A DNA stretch of 64,000 nt from Thermococcus radiotolerans (GCF_002214565.1 NZ_CP015106.1:496001-560000); one strand, 5' to 3'; counted from the stretch's first letter, positions 25,455-34,398 are shown. Translations and numbers: made by a program. Notes: generated by a model not told the origin, from the sequence alone.

Positions 25455-25484
25455 TTTCGCGACGAATTCATGGAGGTGGTTCTC

Positions 25485-27404
25485 ATGATGATACGCGGGA
25501 AAGTTGTCGGAAGCGAAATCCCGCGCTTCAAACACCGCTGGTTTGGAATCCTTGAGGTCGAGAGCGGTGGGGAAAGGCTCAGGCTCTACATGACCGGCAC
25601 CGTGGCCCAGTGGTTTTTGACGGGCGACGAGGTGGAGGTAGAGGTTCTCAACGAGCCGAAGGAGAGAAACGGGGTCAAAGTCCTTGACTTCGATGATTAC
25701 CGGCTCTGGAAGTTCTACGAGGGCGATAAGATTCCGGTCTGGCCCCTCTGGGAGAAGGAGCTTGAGGCAAAGCGCTACTCACCGCTCACCGGAGAGCTCC
25801 TCTACACCTACAGGCTCAGGGCGAGGGAGGCAAAGTACGAGAGCGATTTTGAAGCCATAGCGGAGCTTGAGCAGTATCACTACGCCAGCCAGAAAGAGAA
25901 GGTCGCCCTATGGCGCTGCGAGAACGGGCACATCTTCGAGGCGAACACGAGGGAAGCCTGTCCCGTCTGCGGAAGCGAGGAAGTGCACATACTCGAGATA
26001 AAGGGATCGACTCCTGCTTCGAGGTTTCTCATAATCGAACTGGTGGAGAGGGAAGAATATGAGCCGAGGATTCTGAGCTACGTCCGCATTGATCCCCCAA
26101 TACCCCTCATGCACCGCAGACTGCCCAACGGTGACCTCGAAAGAAACATCCGTGAAAAGGTATTTCCGGAGGACTGGTTCCATCCGGCCTTCTGGCCCGA
26201 GAAGATAATGGAAGAGCTCTACGATGAGCTCAAACGGAAGTACAAAAGGAAAATCGCCCGCTCGTACCTCTGGGAAGAGGCCAAATGGAGGGCTTTAGCC
26301 GAGACCAACACCTCTGGAGCGAGGATTGCGAGGGTTGTAGTTCACCCAGACTACCGCTCCGACGGCCTCGGTCAGCTGAGCGTTAAATCCGCCCTTGACT
26401 GGGTCGCCGAGAGGAGAATCCCCGAGATGAGGAAGAGAAAGCACCTCGTCGAGACCATAGCCCAGATGGCCCGCTACAACCCCTTCTTCGAGAAGGTCGG
26501 CTTTAAGTTCCTCTGGGAGACCGCCAGTGGAAGGCCGGTTCTCTTCTATCCGCTGACCGAGGAAGCGAGGGAATACATCGAGAGGTTTCTGAGGGAGGAC
26601 GCCTACGCGCCGGAGGACGGAAGGCTCTGGAGGCCAAGCTACGGGAAGGTTGAGCCCCTGACCGGGCCGATAAGGTTCATCAACGTGAGCAAGGTCTTCG
26701 AGAGCGAGCTCGACATTAAAGGATTGCCTGAGGAGATTCAGGAACTTCTGAAGGCCTTTGGAGTTAGGCATCGCGTCATTCAGAGACCCGTCCTGAGGAA
26801 CCTCAACTTCGAGATAGAGCCCGGGGAGCTGATAGCGGTCGTAGGTGCAAGCGGTGCAGGAAAGACGACGCTCCTGAGGCTGATCCTCGGAGCGGCCAAC
26901 GGGTGGTGGGAGGAGAGGTTCCGGCCCACCGGCGGGGAGATAGAGGTTCCAGAGAATGTAAAAGCCTCAGTTCTGATACCCGGCGAGTTCGAGCCTAACT
27001 TCGGCTCCGAGAGCATACTGGAGCACGTTTATCGGAAGATTAGGGACATAAACGCCGCGGTGGAGATACTCAACAGGGCTGGCCTGAGCGATGCTGTGCT
27101 GTATCGGGCCAAGTTCTCGGAGCTGAGCACCGGACAGAAGGAGAGGGCAAAGATAGCCTCGCTTTTGGCCGAGAAGCCCAACCTCCTTCTGATGGACGAG
27201 TTCGCGGCCCACCTAGATACGCTCACTGCAATGAGGGTGGCCAAGAAGGTTGCGGAGATAATAAGGGAAGCGGGCATAACTGCTCTCATAATCACCCACA
27301 GGCCTGAGGTTCTAAAAGCGTTGGACCCGGACAAGGTGCTCTTCGTCGGCTACGGGACGGCGAGGATATCTAAACCGGAAGGCCGGGAAGGGGACCGTAA
27401 ATGA
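25485..27404 (+). CDS. ABC-type ATPase fused to a GNAT acetyltransferase domain
   Basis: This soluble protein of 639 residues has three parts. A zinc ribbon (CENGHIFEANTREACPVCG) lies near residue 144. A GNAT-like domain spans about 260-380 (RIARVVVHPDYRSDGLGQLS is the acetyl-CoA motif region). An ABC ATPase occupies the last 210 residues: Walker A VVGASGAGKTTLL, signature LSTGQKERAKIA, Walker B NLLLMDEFAAHLD. The combination corresponds to COG2401, a conserved archaeal fusion of unknown role. No membrane partner is nearby, so it is not a transporter subunit. ATG 25485 follows GGAGGTGG. Confidence 0.88.
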   Translation: MMIRGKVVGSEIPRFKHRWFGILEVESGGERLRLYMTGTVAQWFLTGDEVEVEVLNEPKERNGVKVLDFDDYRLWKFYEGDKIPVWPLWEKELEAKRYSPLTGELLYTYRLRAREAKYESDFEAIAELEQYHYASQKEKVALWRCENGHIFEANTREACPVCGSEEVHILEIKGSTPASRFLIIELVEREEYEPRILSYVRIDPPIPLMHRRLPNGDLERNIREKVFPEDWFHPAFWPEKIMEELYDELKRKYKRKIARSYLWEEAKWRALAETNTSGARIARVVVHPDYRSDGLGQLSVKSALDWVAERRIPEMRKRKHLVETIAQMARYNPFFEKVGFKFLWETASGRPVLFYPLTEEAREYIERFLREDAYAPEDGRLWRPSYGKVEPLTGPIRFINVSKVFESELDIKGLPEEIQELLKAFGVRHRVIQRPVLRNLNFEIEPGELIAVVGASGAGKTTLLRLILGAANGWWEERFRPTGGEIEVPENVKASVLIPGEFEPNFGSESILEHVYRKIRDINAAVEILNRAGLSDAVLYRAKFSELSTGQKERAKIASLLAEKPNLLLMDEFAAHLDTLTAMRVAKKVAEIIREAGITALIITHRPEVLKALDPDKVLFVGYGTARISKPEGREGDRK

Positions 27405-28116
27405 GCCTGAGCAGACCCACGAGGATCGGCTGGTGAACCACGTAAATTAAGAGGGTGTGCCTCCCGGCGAAGGCAACGAAGTGAACCAGCGGATTCGATG
27501 AAAGGGCTATCTCCTTTTTTCTCCTCCCGTCCGGATAGAAAACGCTCCCCGCAGTCATCCCGAGGAGGAAGACCCCGAACCAGGGAAATATCGGGAAGTA
27601 ATCGGGAGCGAAGTAGTTCTCCGGCATGATTCCAATCGGCAGAAGCCAGAGTCCATCGTGGAAGTTTCTAAGGACGAGGTATCCAAGGATAAAGAACGCC
27701 GCCCAGAGTGCGTTGAGACGTCCAAACCTGTAAAAAAGCATCCCGAGGAGCGTCGCAAGGCCAAGGAGATGGAGGATTCCAAAATGTATGGTCATTCCCA
27801 GTGAATACGTGGTGGCCGTAATCAGCAGGCCTAGCCCAAAGAGCTTGAAAAAGCGCCTGAGGTACTTCCCGTACGGCCTCTGAGTTTTCTCCAGCGTTCT
27901 GGAGTAGCTTATCCACATTGAGAGGCCCGAGGCGAAGACGAATACCGTGGCTGTGGTGACGGCAAACGCCATCCAGAAAGTCCGGTGGGAGGAATATCCC
28001 AGAAAGAGCTGAAGGTCCGTGACGAAGTTGGAGACCACCATCATCGTTATTCCGACGCCACGGAGCAGGTCTATCTCCCAGTAGCGGCGGTCGGTGTACA
28101 CCTCGGAGCCGAACAT
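27370..28116 (-). CDS. DUF1624 / heparan-alpha-glucosaminide acetyltransferase-like membrane protein
   Basis: This is an integral membrane protein with about seven helices. The segment YWEIDLLRGVGITMMVVSNF and the following FASGLSMWISYSR match the DUF1624/HGSNAT-like catalytic domain, which in eukaryotes acetylates lysosomal glucosamine across the membrane. An archaeal role in acetylating surface sugars is possible but unproven. Its 3' end overlaps the ABC/GNAT gene tail to tail by 35 bases. The start is uncertain: ATG 28116 or GTG 28131. Confidence 0.82.
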   Translation of the reverse strand: MFGSEVYTDRRYWEIDLLRGVGITMMVVSNFVTDLQLFLGYSSHRTFWMAFAVTTATVFVFASGLSMWISYSRTLEKTQRPYGKYLRRFFKLFGLGLLITATTYSLGMTIHFGILHLLGLATLLGMLFYRFGRLNALWAAFFILGYLVLRNFHDGLWLLPIGIMPENYFAPDYFPIFPWFGVFLLGMTAGSVFYPDGRRKKEIALSSNPLVHFVAFAGRHTLLIYVVHQPILVGLLRLIYGPLPGLPV

Positions 28117-28154
28117 AGGATGGGTTTCCACCTCCTACTAAATAGGGCTTTCGC

Positions 28155-28757
28155 TCAGAGGAGAACGCAGAGCAGGTCGAAGAGAACCGACCCGAACCAG
28201 TGGAGTAGAAAACTGGGGAGGAAGCTCTCGCTCTTGAGGTCGAGCTTGGCGAAGATTATCCCCGCCACGAACGAGTATGGAACCTCTATTCCCGGCTTGC
28301 CGATGTGCACGAGCGCGTAGGGGATATCCTGTGCTAGTATGCCGAGCCACTCGTTCTTCCTGGCTAGCGGAAAGAGAATAATCCCGCGGTAGAACGCCTC
28401 GTGGGAGAACATTATCACCCCAACGGCCAGCTCCTTGAGGAAGAAATCGCCCCAGCCGGAGTACTCGAATATCGGGTAGTACTCCTTCATCGAGGGTACG
28501 TTTGCGCCGTAGAGGCTCAGGGGAATCGTCAGCAGAAACAGTATCAGCGCCCATTTGTAGCCATCTTTCTTTCCAATCCTAATCCCTAGTTCGGAGGGTT
28601 TAAATCCAAAGAGCCTCGCGAAGAGCAGGGGCGCAGCGAAGTAGAAGAGGAAGTTGTAGCCTGCCCACCGGAAAATTCCGCCCCCACTGTAGCGGACGAT
28701 GAGGATGAAGGGCATCAATGCAACGTACAGAATCCAGGGGTTCCTCTTGAGCCTCAT
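28155..28757 (-). CDS. CPBP-family intramembrane protease-like protein
   Basis: This 200-residue membrane protein with about six helices resembles CAAX protease/bacteriocin-processing (CPBP) proteins. Motif 1 reads SHEAFYRGI instead of the canonical EExxxR, so one of two Glu is replaced by His. Motif 2 is ALVHIGKPG and a later helix (FVAGIIFAKL) matches the family. Prenyl-protein processing is the eukaryotic role; archaeal substrates are unknown. The altered first motif leaves catalytic activity open. It may be co-transcribed with the acetyltransferase gene 23 bases downstream. Confidence 0.8.
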   Translation of the reverse strand: MRLKRNPWILYVALMPFILIVRYSGGGIFRWAGYNFLFYFAAPLLFARLFGFKPSELGIRIGKKDGYKWALILFLLTIPLSLYGANVPSMKEYYPIFEYSGWGDFFLKELAVGVIMFSHEAFYRGIILFPLARKNEWLGILAQDIPYALVHIGKPGIEVPYSFVAGIIFAKLDLKSESFLPSFLLHWFGSVLFDLLCVLL

Positions 28758-28790
28758 GGAGAAAAGTTGGGGGAGGAGAATAAAAGCCTT

Positions 28791-29846
28791 TCACTCCTCC
28801 TTCTTCTCACCGGCTTCTTCGGCCGCCTTGGCCTTCTTCTTGCTGGTGGTTTTCTTGGTCGTCGTTCTCCTGGTCTTCCTGCCCTTGGTGCTCTTCCTGG
28901 TGGTCTTCCTCTTGGGCTTCTTCTCCTTCTCAGCCTCTTCTGTCTCCTTGGTCTCCTTCGGTTCTTCGGTCTTCTCCTCGGTGACTTCTTCCGGCTTCTC
29001 CTCGACCTTCTCGGCCTTGGGCTCTTCTTTGACCTCTTCAGGCTTCTCCTCGGTCTCCTCCTTCTCCTCAGCCTTCTCCACGAGGGGCTCGCTGACCTCT
29101 TCCTCGAGCTCCACGACCTCCTTCTCCTCCTCGGGCGGCTTGAGGAGCTCGTCAACGGAGGGCTTGAAGGTAACCTCCTCGTAGCCTATGAACTTAAGGT
29201 CGCTCTCGAGGAGTATCTCGCCGAGGACGAGGGTGTTCTTGTCGACCTCGTTGAGGAGCTGGCCGAAGTCAACGGTAACGTCCTTCTCGCCGACCTCAAT
29301 GATGACCTTCTCGGTGTCGACCATCGGCATGCGGAGCTCTATGAGGGCCTTGACCTTCTCGATCGGGTCTTCGATCTTCTCGACTATCTCGACCTCGTAG
29401 ACGAGGTGCTTGCCCGCGTAGGGGTGGTTGAAGTCAACCCTTACTCTACCTCCGCTGACGGTCATGACCTTGCCCTTGAGCTTCCTTCCACTCTCGGTCT
29501 CTATCTCAACCGGCATTCCAGGGAACGGGTAGATGCCCTGCCTCCTGAACTGTCCGAGGGTGAAGGTCTTTATGAGCTTGGGGTCGCGCTTTCCGAAGCC
29601 CTTCTCGGGCGGGACTATTATCTCGTACTTCTCCCCGACCTCGAGTCCCTCGAGCTGCTCGTCGAGGCCCCCGAGGACGTGGCCCGCTCCAACGGCTATC
29701 GGAACCGGACCGTAGATTCCCTTCTCTGAGTATATGCCCGCTTCCTTGGCGACATCCTCAAAGGTGGTGTCGAATATCTCACCGGTCTCCTTGACCTTTC
29801 CGGTGTAGTGGAGCCTTATGACGTCTCCCTTCTGAACCTTCATCAT
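28791..29846 (-). CDS. FKBP-type peptidyl-prolyl isomerase with long charged tail
   Basis: Residues 1-160 or so form an FKBP domain with an inserted flap (VIRLHYTGKVKETGEIFDTT, GLEVGEKYEIIVPPEKGFG), the SlyD-like archaeal long form that catalyses proline isomerisation and holds unfolded proteins. A second alpha/beta region runs to about 230. From there to residue 351 the chain is low complexity: first Glu/Lys repeats (EEKEETEEKPEEVKEE) and then a Lys/Arg/Thr-rich block (KRKTTRKSTKGRKTRR) ending acidic. The AGGAGG ribosome site is strong. The tail is unusual for the family. Confidence 0.92.
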   Translation of the reverse strand: MMKVQKGDVIRLHYTGKVKETGEIFDTTFEDVAKEAGIYSEKGIYGPVPIAVGAGHVLGGLDEQLEGLEVGEKYEIIVPPEKGFGKRDPKLIKTFTLGQFRRQGIYPFPGMPVEIETESGRKLKGKVMTVSGGRVRVDFNHPYAGKHLVYEVEIVEKIEDPIEKVKALIELRMPMVDTEKVIIEVGEKDVTVDFGQLLNEVDKNTLVLGEILLESDLKFIGYEEVTFKPSVDELLKPPEEEKEVVELEEEVSEPLVEKAEEKEETEEKPEEVKEEPKAEKVEEKPEEVTEEKTEEPKETKETEEAEKEKKPKRKTTRKSTKGRKTRRTTTKKTTSKKKAKAAEEAGEKKEE

Positions 29847-30021
29847 CGTAACCTCCTTTCACTGCTCTAACCCCGATTGAAGGGGTCGGTTTTTAAGCTT
29901 TTGCCGAGGCGCGGGGGCGGCAAAGGGTTCGGAAACAATCGAAAGCCATGCCCAAATCTGCCCAGAGCGAAGGCGATAACCTAATAAAAGGGCTTTGCAA
30001 AGTTCCCCCGGTGGTGAGAAG

Positions 30022-31452
30022 ATGGCCATAAGAGTGTACAACACCCTAACGAAGCAGAAGGAGGAGTTCAGGCCCATTAGAGAAGGCGAGGTCAGGATGT
30101 ACGTCTGTGGGCCGACGGTTTACGATTACACTCATCTCGGTCACGCCAGGACATACATAGCCTTCGACGTTATCCGGAGATACCTGGAGCACCGCGGCTA
30201 TACAGTTCTCATGGTCATGAACTTCACGGACATAGACGACAAGATAATCCGGAGAGCCAACGAGACCGGTGAGGACCCGAAGGAGCTGGCCGAGAGGTTC
30301 CTCCGCTACTTCCTCGAAGACATGAAAGCTCTCAAGGTCAAGCCGGCCGACATATACCCCCGCGTTACCGAGCACATCGAGGACATCATAGACTTCGTGA
30401 GGAAGCTCCAGGAGAAGGGTTACGCCTACGAGGGAAGCGACGGCGTTTACTTCGAGGTCCAGAGGTTTAAGGACTACGGAAAGCTGAGCGGGATAAAGCT
30501 CGAGGAACTCAGGAAAGGCGCCCGCGTTGAGCCAGGTGAGGGCAAGAAGAACCCAGAAGACTTCGCCCTCTGGAAGAAGGCCAAGCCAGGAGAGCCAAAA
30601 TGGGAAAGCCCGTGGGGCGAGGGAAGACCGGGCTGGCACATAGAGTGCTCCACGATGAGCACCAAGTACCTCGGCGAGACCTTTGACATCCACGGGGGCG
30701 GCAACGACCTGATATTCCCGCACCACGAGAACGAGATAGCCCAGACGGAGGCATGCACTGGACAGCAGTGGGTTCGCTACTGGCTCCACACCGGCTTCCT
30801 GATGGTGAACGGCGAGAAGATGAGCAAGAGCCTCGGCAACTTCGTGACGATAAGGGAGATGCTCGAACGCTACGACCCGGAGGTTATCAGGCTCTTCGTC
30901 CTCCAGAGGCACTACCGCTCACCGCTCGACTACACGGAGGAGGGCATGGAACACGCCAAGAACAACCTCGAGAGGCTCTACAACACCCTCGAGAACATCC
31001 GCGTGGCCATGGAGAGGGCAGAGATTTCCTTCAAGTGGGATCAGGAGGAGTTCGACGCCTACGAAGCGATAAGGAACGCGAGGGAGAAGTTCTACGAGGC
31101 GATGGACGACGACTTCAATACCGCTGAAGCCATGAAGGCAGTCTTCGAGGCCAGCAATGCCGTCAACAGATATCTGACGAAGGTTGAGAAGCCGAAGGAG
31201 AGCATCCTCCGCAAGGCGATGGAGTTCTTCAGGATAGTCAGCGAGGTCTTCGGCATCTTCGAGGACTACTTCAGGGAGCAGAGGGCCGGCGAGGAGGAGG
31301 CGCTCATCAGACTGCTCATCGACGTCCGCGCCCAGCTCAGAAAGCAGCGCAACTTTACTCTGGCCGACAAGATAAGGGCCGAGCTTAGAGAGATGGGCAT
31401 CCAGCTCGAGGACACGCCCCAGGGAACGATATGGAAGCGGGCCAGGCTCTGA
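30022..31452 (+). CDS. cysS: Cysteinyl-tRNA synthetase
   Basis: This class I synthetase charges tRNA-Cys. The HIGH-type motif is in CGPTVYDYTHLGHART (whose first Cys is a zinc ligand), further zinc ligands are in WHIECSTMS and HHENEIAQTE, and the KMSKS loop is GEKMSKSLGN. The 476-residue length is normal. ATG 30022 follows GGTGGTGA; the open frame upstream to 29995 lies in the leader. A TATA-like element is at 29981-29990. Confidence 0.96.
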   Translation: MAIRVYNTLTKQKEEFRPIREGEVRMYVCGPTVYDYTHLGHARTYIAFDVIRRYLEHRGYTVLMVMNFTDIDDKIIRRANETGEDPKELAERFLRYFLEDMKALKVKPADIYPRVTEHIEDIIDFVRKLQEKGYAYEGSDGVYFEVQRFKDYGKLSGIKLEELRKGARVEPGEGKKNPEDFALWKKAKPGEPKWESPWGEGRPGWHIECSTMSTKYLGETFDIHGGGNDLIFPHHENEIAQTEACTGQQWVRYWLHTGFLMVNGEKMSKSLGNFVTIREMLERYDPEVIRLFVLQRHYRSPLDYTEEGMEHAKNNLERLYNTLENIRVAMERAEISFKWDQEEFDAYEAIRNAREKFYEAMDDDFNTAEAMKAVFEASNAVNRYLTKVEKPKESILRKAMEFFRIVSEVFGIFEDYFREQRAGEEEALIRLLIDVRAQLRKQRNFTLADKIRAELREMGIQLEDTPQGTIWKRARL

Positions 31453-31542
31453 TTTTCCCACTCTCTTTTGTCATCTTCCAGTCAAATCCCAGAGCGTAAC
31501 GCTTAAATATAACCTTCCCTTTGCTCCGTTAAGGGAAATGCA

Positions 31543-32190
31543 ATGAAGAAGTTTCCGGCTTATCTCGCTTCTTGGGACGACATAGAAAGATGGGCAAAGG
31601 AAGGTGCCTGGAAGGTTCTGGAGGACGGATGGAGGCCGGACGTTATAGTCGGCCTCGCGAGGGGCGGCTGGATTGCTGCAAGGCTCTACTGCGACTACCT
31701 GGGAGTCAAAGACCTCGTCAGCCTCAAGGTCGAGCACTGGGGCGTTACGGCGACCCCTGACGGAAAGGCCAGGCTCAAGTACGGAAGCAACTACGACCTG
31801 GGCGGCAAGAAGGTTCTCATAGTGGACGACATCAGCGACACCGGCGAGAGCCTAACGCTCGCGAAGAACTACGTCGAGGGACAGAAGCCGGCGGAGATAA
31901 AGGTCGCGACGCTCCTCACCATAAAGGGCTCGCGCTTCAAACCGGACTATTACGGCGAGGAAATCGACTGGGCCTGGATAGTCTTCCCGTGGAACTTCGT
32001 CGAGGACATGATAAACCTCGTTGGCAACCTCTTCGAGGAGAAGGATGCTTTAACCACGGATGAAATCATCGAGCTCTTCAAGGAGCTCCATGGGATGGAA
32101 GTCCCGAAGGGCAAGCTCGAGGAAGCCCTCCGCATGGCTGAAAGAAGGAAGGTTTTTAAATTCCGGGAGGGTGCCTGGCGCAGGGCATGA
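31543..32190 (+). CDS. Phosphoribosyltransferase, purine salvage type
   Basis: The first 150 residues form a type I phosphoribosyltransferase domain: VGLARGGWIAARLYCDYLG and the PRPP-binding loop VLIVDDISDTGESL. This resembles archaeal xanthine/guanine or hypoxanthine phosphoribosyltransferases, which convert free purines to nucleotides with PRPP. About 65 extra C-terminal residues look like a small winged helix (TTDEIIELFKELHGMEVPKG...AERRKVFKF), so a regulatory role is possible. TATA GCTTAAATAT is at 31501-31510. Confidence 0.85.
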   Translation: MKKFPAYLASWDDIERWAKEGAWKVLEDGWRPDVIVGLARGGWIAARLYCDYLGVKDLVSLKVEHWGVTATPDGKARLKYGSNYDLGGKKVLIVDDISDTGESLTLAKNYVEGQKPAEIKVATLLTIKGSRFKPDYYGEEIDWAWIVFPWNFVEDMINLVGNLFEEKDALTTDEIIELFKELHGMEVPKGKLEEALRMAERRKVFKFREGAWRRA

Positions 32191-32211
32191 TGAAGTCCGG
32201 GAAGTGATAGT

Positions 32212-32529
32212 TTGAATAAGGAGAAAAAGGTCGAGGAGATCAAGAATCACAGCATTTACGCTAGGGAAATCTACGACATGCACAGCGACAGCATAGACAG
32301 GGTTCTCGAAGACTACGACGACCTCAAGGAGGACTACCTGAACGACCACTCGCGGGCGAGGATAGTGCGCATAGTCTTCAACGAGGACAACGGCCTTCCG
32401 CTGGCGATAGAGTTCAACAGAAAGGACGACAGCTTCAAGGGGTTCACGATAGCCATCGGCAAGCCCCACATCAAGAGCAACGGGAACGGAAAAGAAGAAA
32501 ACTCCCCTCATGGGGATGCCAGCGGCTGA
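32212..32529 (+). CDS. Small conserved-type hypothetical protein
   Basis: This is a charged 105-residue protein without recognised domains. It is acidic, predicted alpha/beta, with a beta-rich middle (ARIVRIVFNEDNGLPLAIEF) and a polar tail. The start is a TTG preceded by GTGATAG, 21 bases after the phosphoribosyltransferase stop, so it is probably co-transcribed with that gene. Its last 22 bases overlap the convergent protease gene. Coding is supported by position and composition only. Confidence 0.6.
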   Translation: MNKEKKVEEIKNHSIYAREIYDMHSDSIDRVLEDYDDLKEDYLNDHSRARIVRIVFNEDNGLPLAIEFNRKDDSFKGFTIAIGKPHIKSNGNGKEENSPHGDASG

Positions 32530-34316
32530 ACATAAAAGCCCATCTCCATCTCTTTTCCTGTAAATATTTCGTAGCTTGACAGGTAGTAGGTCGGATTTCT
32601 GAAGAGCCTCGTACCGTAGCGGTCCGCCCCTGCTATCCAAACGATGTAATTCTCGGGGTTGTTGGGGTTTCTCACCGCAAGCAGGAGCGCGGCGGTGAGG
32701 TCATCGGACAGATCAAGCTGCCCTTTCAGCACTGGGTCGCTCTCGTTCTCCGTTATTATGAACGAATCGACGCTCCAATTGATGTTGTGGTCAATCACCC
32801 AGTAGTCCCCTTCCTTCACAAAGTGCAGCGGAAAGTGCTCCTGCATTTCAGCGACAACCGAGTTCGCCGCCGGACCTCCAACAAGAACAAGGTTCTCCCC
32901 AAGCTCATCCTCCGTTACATTCACGTCGGCCTTAACGACTATCTCCACGCTCCCGTTCCACTGGGAGTAGAAGATCTTTAGGTTGTCGGCTATGAGTTCA
33001 GCGGTTTCTCTGTCGTATTCCTTTCCCTTCGGGTCGGGATTTTGCGTTCCGTAGACCACCACGACTTTTCCAGTAACGGCGCCCCTGTCAAACGTCCTCA
33101 GCGGGGTTACAGGAACGCGCTGCTGGTAGAGAATGGAGGCGTTTTCCTCAGGGATTCTTTCCTTAAGCTCCTCAGCAATATTCTGGATGTACATCCGGAT
33201 ATCCCTGTTGTTCTGAGCTGACTCGTTGGCATATTTTTCGTAGAGCTCTATCATATCATCGATCCAGAACTCCCCCCAGCCCCTCTGCATCCACATAGCG
33301 AGTTCGGCGTATTCTGGATCAACGTTCATAATCGCGAAATCCTCCCAACCATCGGCAAAACCCTCGTATATCATCCCGTAGTCGCCCCAGAAGTGAATGT
33401 CGTAAACGGCCAGATAGGGCATGTCATCCTCAATGGTGCTCTCAAGGTAGCTGAGCTCCCTCGGAAGGTAATCGTAAAAGTTAAGCGTGGGATTGGATAT
33501 GTCGTGACCCAGCTCGTGGTAAACCATTCCCAAATAGTTGAGCCTGTCCAGTCCGGGGTTATCGAGGTAGTCCTTGTTGAGGGAGAGTCCAAACATCGTG
33601 TCCCTCGCGGTTCTGTAGCTCCACAGCGTTCTCTGGGGAACACGCCTCACAAGAGGTTGAATCCCTGCGAGGCCATAAACACCCCTCGGCCTGTATGCGT
33701 GGGCATGAAAAGCGACGAGGTACGAGTGAACGAACCTGAATTCAATCTCCGTTAAGTCCATGTACCTGTCCATGAAATCCTTGGGAGGCAGCAATTCCAG
33801 GGCATCCGCATAGAGCTCTATATCTTCTTGGTAGAACTCCTTGTGGGAGTTATAGAATTCCATGAAGTCCGTTTTCTCCGCAAAGTCCTTCAGGGCGGTG
33901 AGAAACTCGGACATCCATCCGACGTCGACATCAAGGAAACGGGCAAGGGCCTCAACTTGAGATTGAGAAACGCCCACCTGCATGCCAGCGGGCAAAGAGA
34001 GGGCAACCTGATCCAAGTAAAGGAGCTTGTAGTCCCTCTCAGATATTGAATTCGCATCGGCTAAGTATTCCTTCAGCATCTCAACGGCTTTGTGGTTCTG
34101 GTATTGACCAAACCACGATTCGACATCATGCAGATACTGACCCCTGTAGATTATAAACGGGTCCTGGGAGCCGTAGGCGAGGTAGTAGAGAACTCCGAGC
34201 AACTCGTAGTTGGAGTGCACCACAACGGTGGTCTTTGAATCAATGTCGTAGGAGCTGGCCGGAACTGCCGTACTTACGAGAAAGACCAAAATTATCAATG
34301 CCGTCAGTCTCCTCAT
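32508..34316 (-). CDS. Secreted HExxH metalloprotease-like protein (DUF4932)
   Basis: A signal peptide (MRRLTALIILVFLVSTAVPA) directs export. The catalytic zinc motif HELGH is at residues 267-271, and Glu318 in YEGFADGWED may be the third ligand; this matches DUF4932-type proteins. The last 170 residues form a separate domain (VVVYGTQNPDPKG, ENLVLVGGPAANSVV) similar in style to archaeal surface-protein modules that bind or resemble S-layer regions. No membrane anchor is seen. It probably digests external protein. An inverted repeat covers its transcription start. Confidence 0.8.
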   Translation of the reverse strand: MRRLTALIILVFLVSTAVPASSYDIDSKTTVVVHSNYELLGVLYYLAYGSQDPFIIYRGQYLHDVESWFGQYQNHKAVEMLKEYLADANSISERDYKLLYLDQVALSLPAGMQVGVSQSQVEALARFLDVDVGWMSEFLTALKDFAEKTDFMEFYNSHKEFYQEDIELYADALELLPPKDFMDRYMDLTEIEFRFVHSYLVAFHAHAYRPRGVYGLAGIQPLVRRVPQRTLWSYRTARDTMFGLSLNKDYLDNPGLDRLNYLGMVYHELGHDISNPTLNFYDYLPRELSYLESTIEDDMPYLAVYDIHFWGDYGMIYEGFADGWEDFAIMNVDPEYAELAMWMQRGWGEFWIDDMIELYEKYANESAQNNRDIRMYIQNIAEELKERIPEENASILYQQRVPVTPLRTFDRGAVTGKVVVVYGTQNPDPKGKEYDRETAELIADNLKIFYSQWNGSVEIVVKADVNVTEDELGENLVLVGGPAANSVVAEMQEHFPLHFVKEGDYWVIDHNINWSVDSFIITENESDPVLKGQLDLSDDLTAALLLAVRNPNNPENYIVWIAGADRYGTRLFRNPTYYLSSYEIFTGKEMEMGFYVQPLASP

Positions 34317-34328
34317 GACGACACCCAG

Positions 34329-34358
34329 GAGTGTTAAGTTTTACACTCTTATAAATCT
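34329..34358 (-). promoter_or_regulatory. Protease promoter with inverted-repeat operator
   Basis: On the minus strand the TATA element GATTTATAAG (34349-34358) is followed by an inverted repeat with arms GAGTGT and ACACTC around eight bases (34329-34348). The repeat fills the space between TATA and the start codon at 34316, so a protein bound there would block RNA polymerase. Confidence 0.55.
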
Positions 34359-34368
34359 TCCGACAACC

Positions 34369-34398
34369 TTTAAAGGCTGCCATCCTAACCAGATTAGG
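34369..34398 (+). promoter_or_regulatory. znuA promoter with inverted repeat
   Basis: TATA-like TTTAAAG at 34369-34375 is followed by CCTAA (34384-34388) and TTAGG (34394-34398), inverted arms around CCAGA. The site lies between TATA and the ATG at 34409 and overlaps the GGTGA ribosome-site region. It may bind a metal-dependent repressor; this is inferred from the gene it controls. Confidence 0.45.

Noticed and set aside
25375-25484. THI-box riboswitch before the thiamine operon
   Set aside because: Conserved riboswitch core sequences are absent; only short DNA dyads are seen.
28754-29155. Arg/Ser-rich open frame opposite the FKBP tail
   Set aside because: It is a shifted reading of the repetitive Glu/Lys codons of the FKBP gene.
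29904-29933. TTGCCG/CGGCAA hairpin as an H/ACA RNA
   Set aside because: The stem is short and no kink-turn or correctly placed ACA box could be found.
29993-30002. CTTTGCAAAG palindrome before cysS as a copy of the hairpin family
   Set aside because: It lacks a loop and is short enough to occur by chance.
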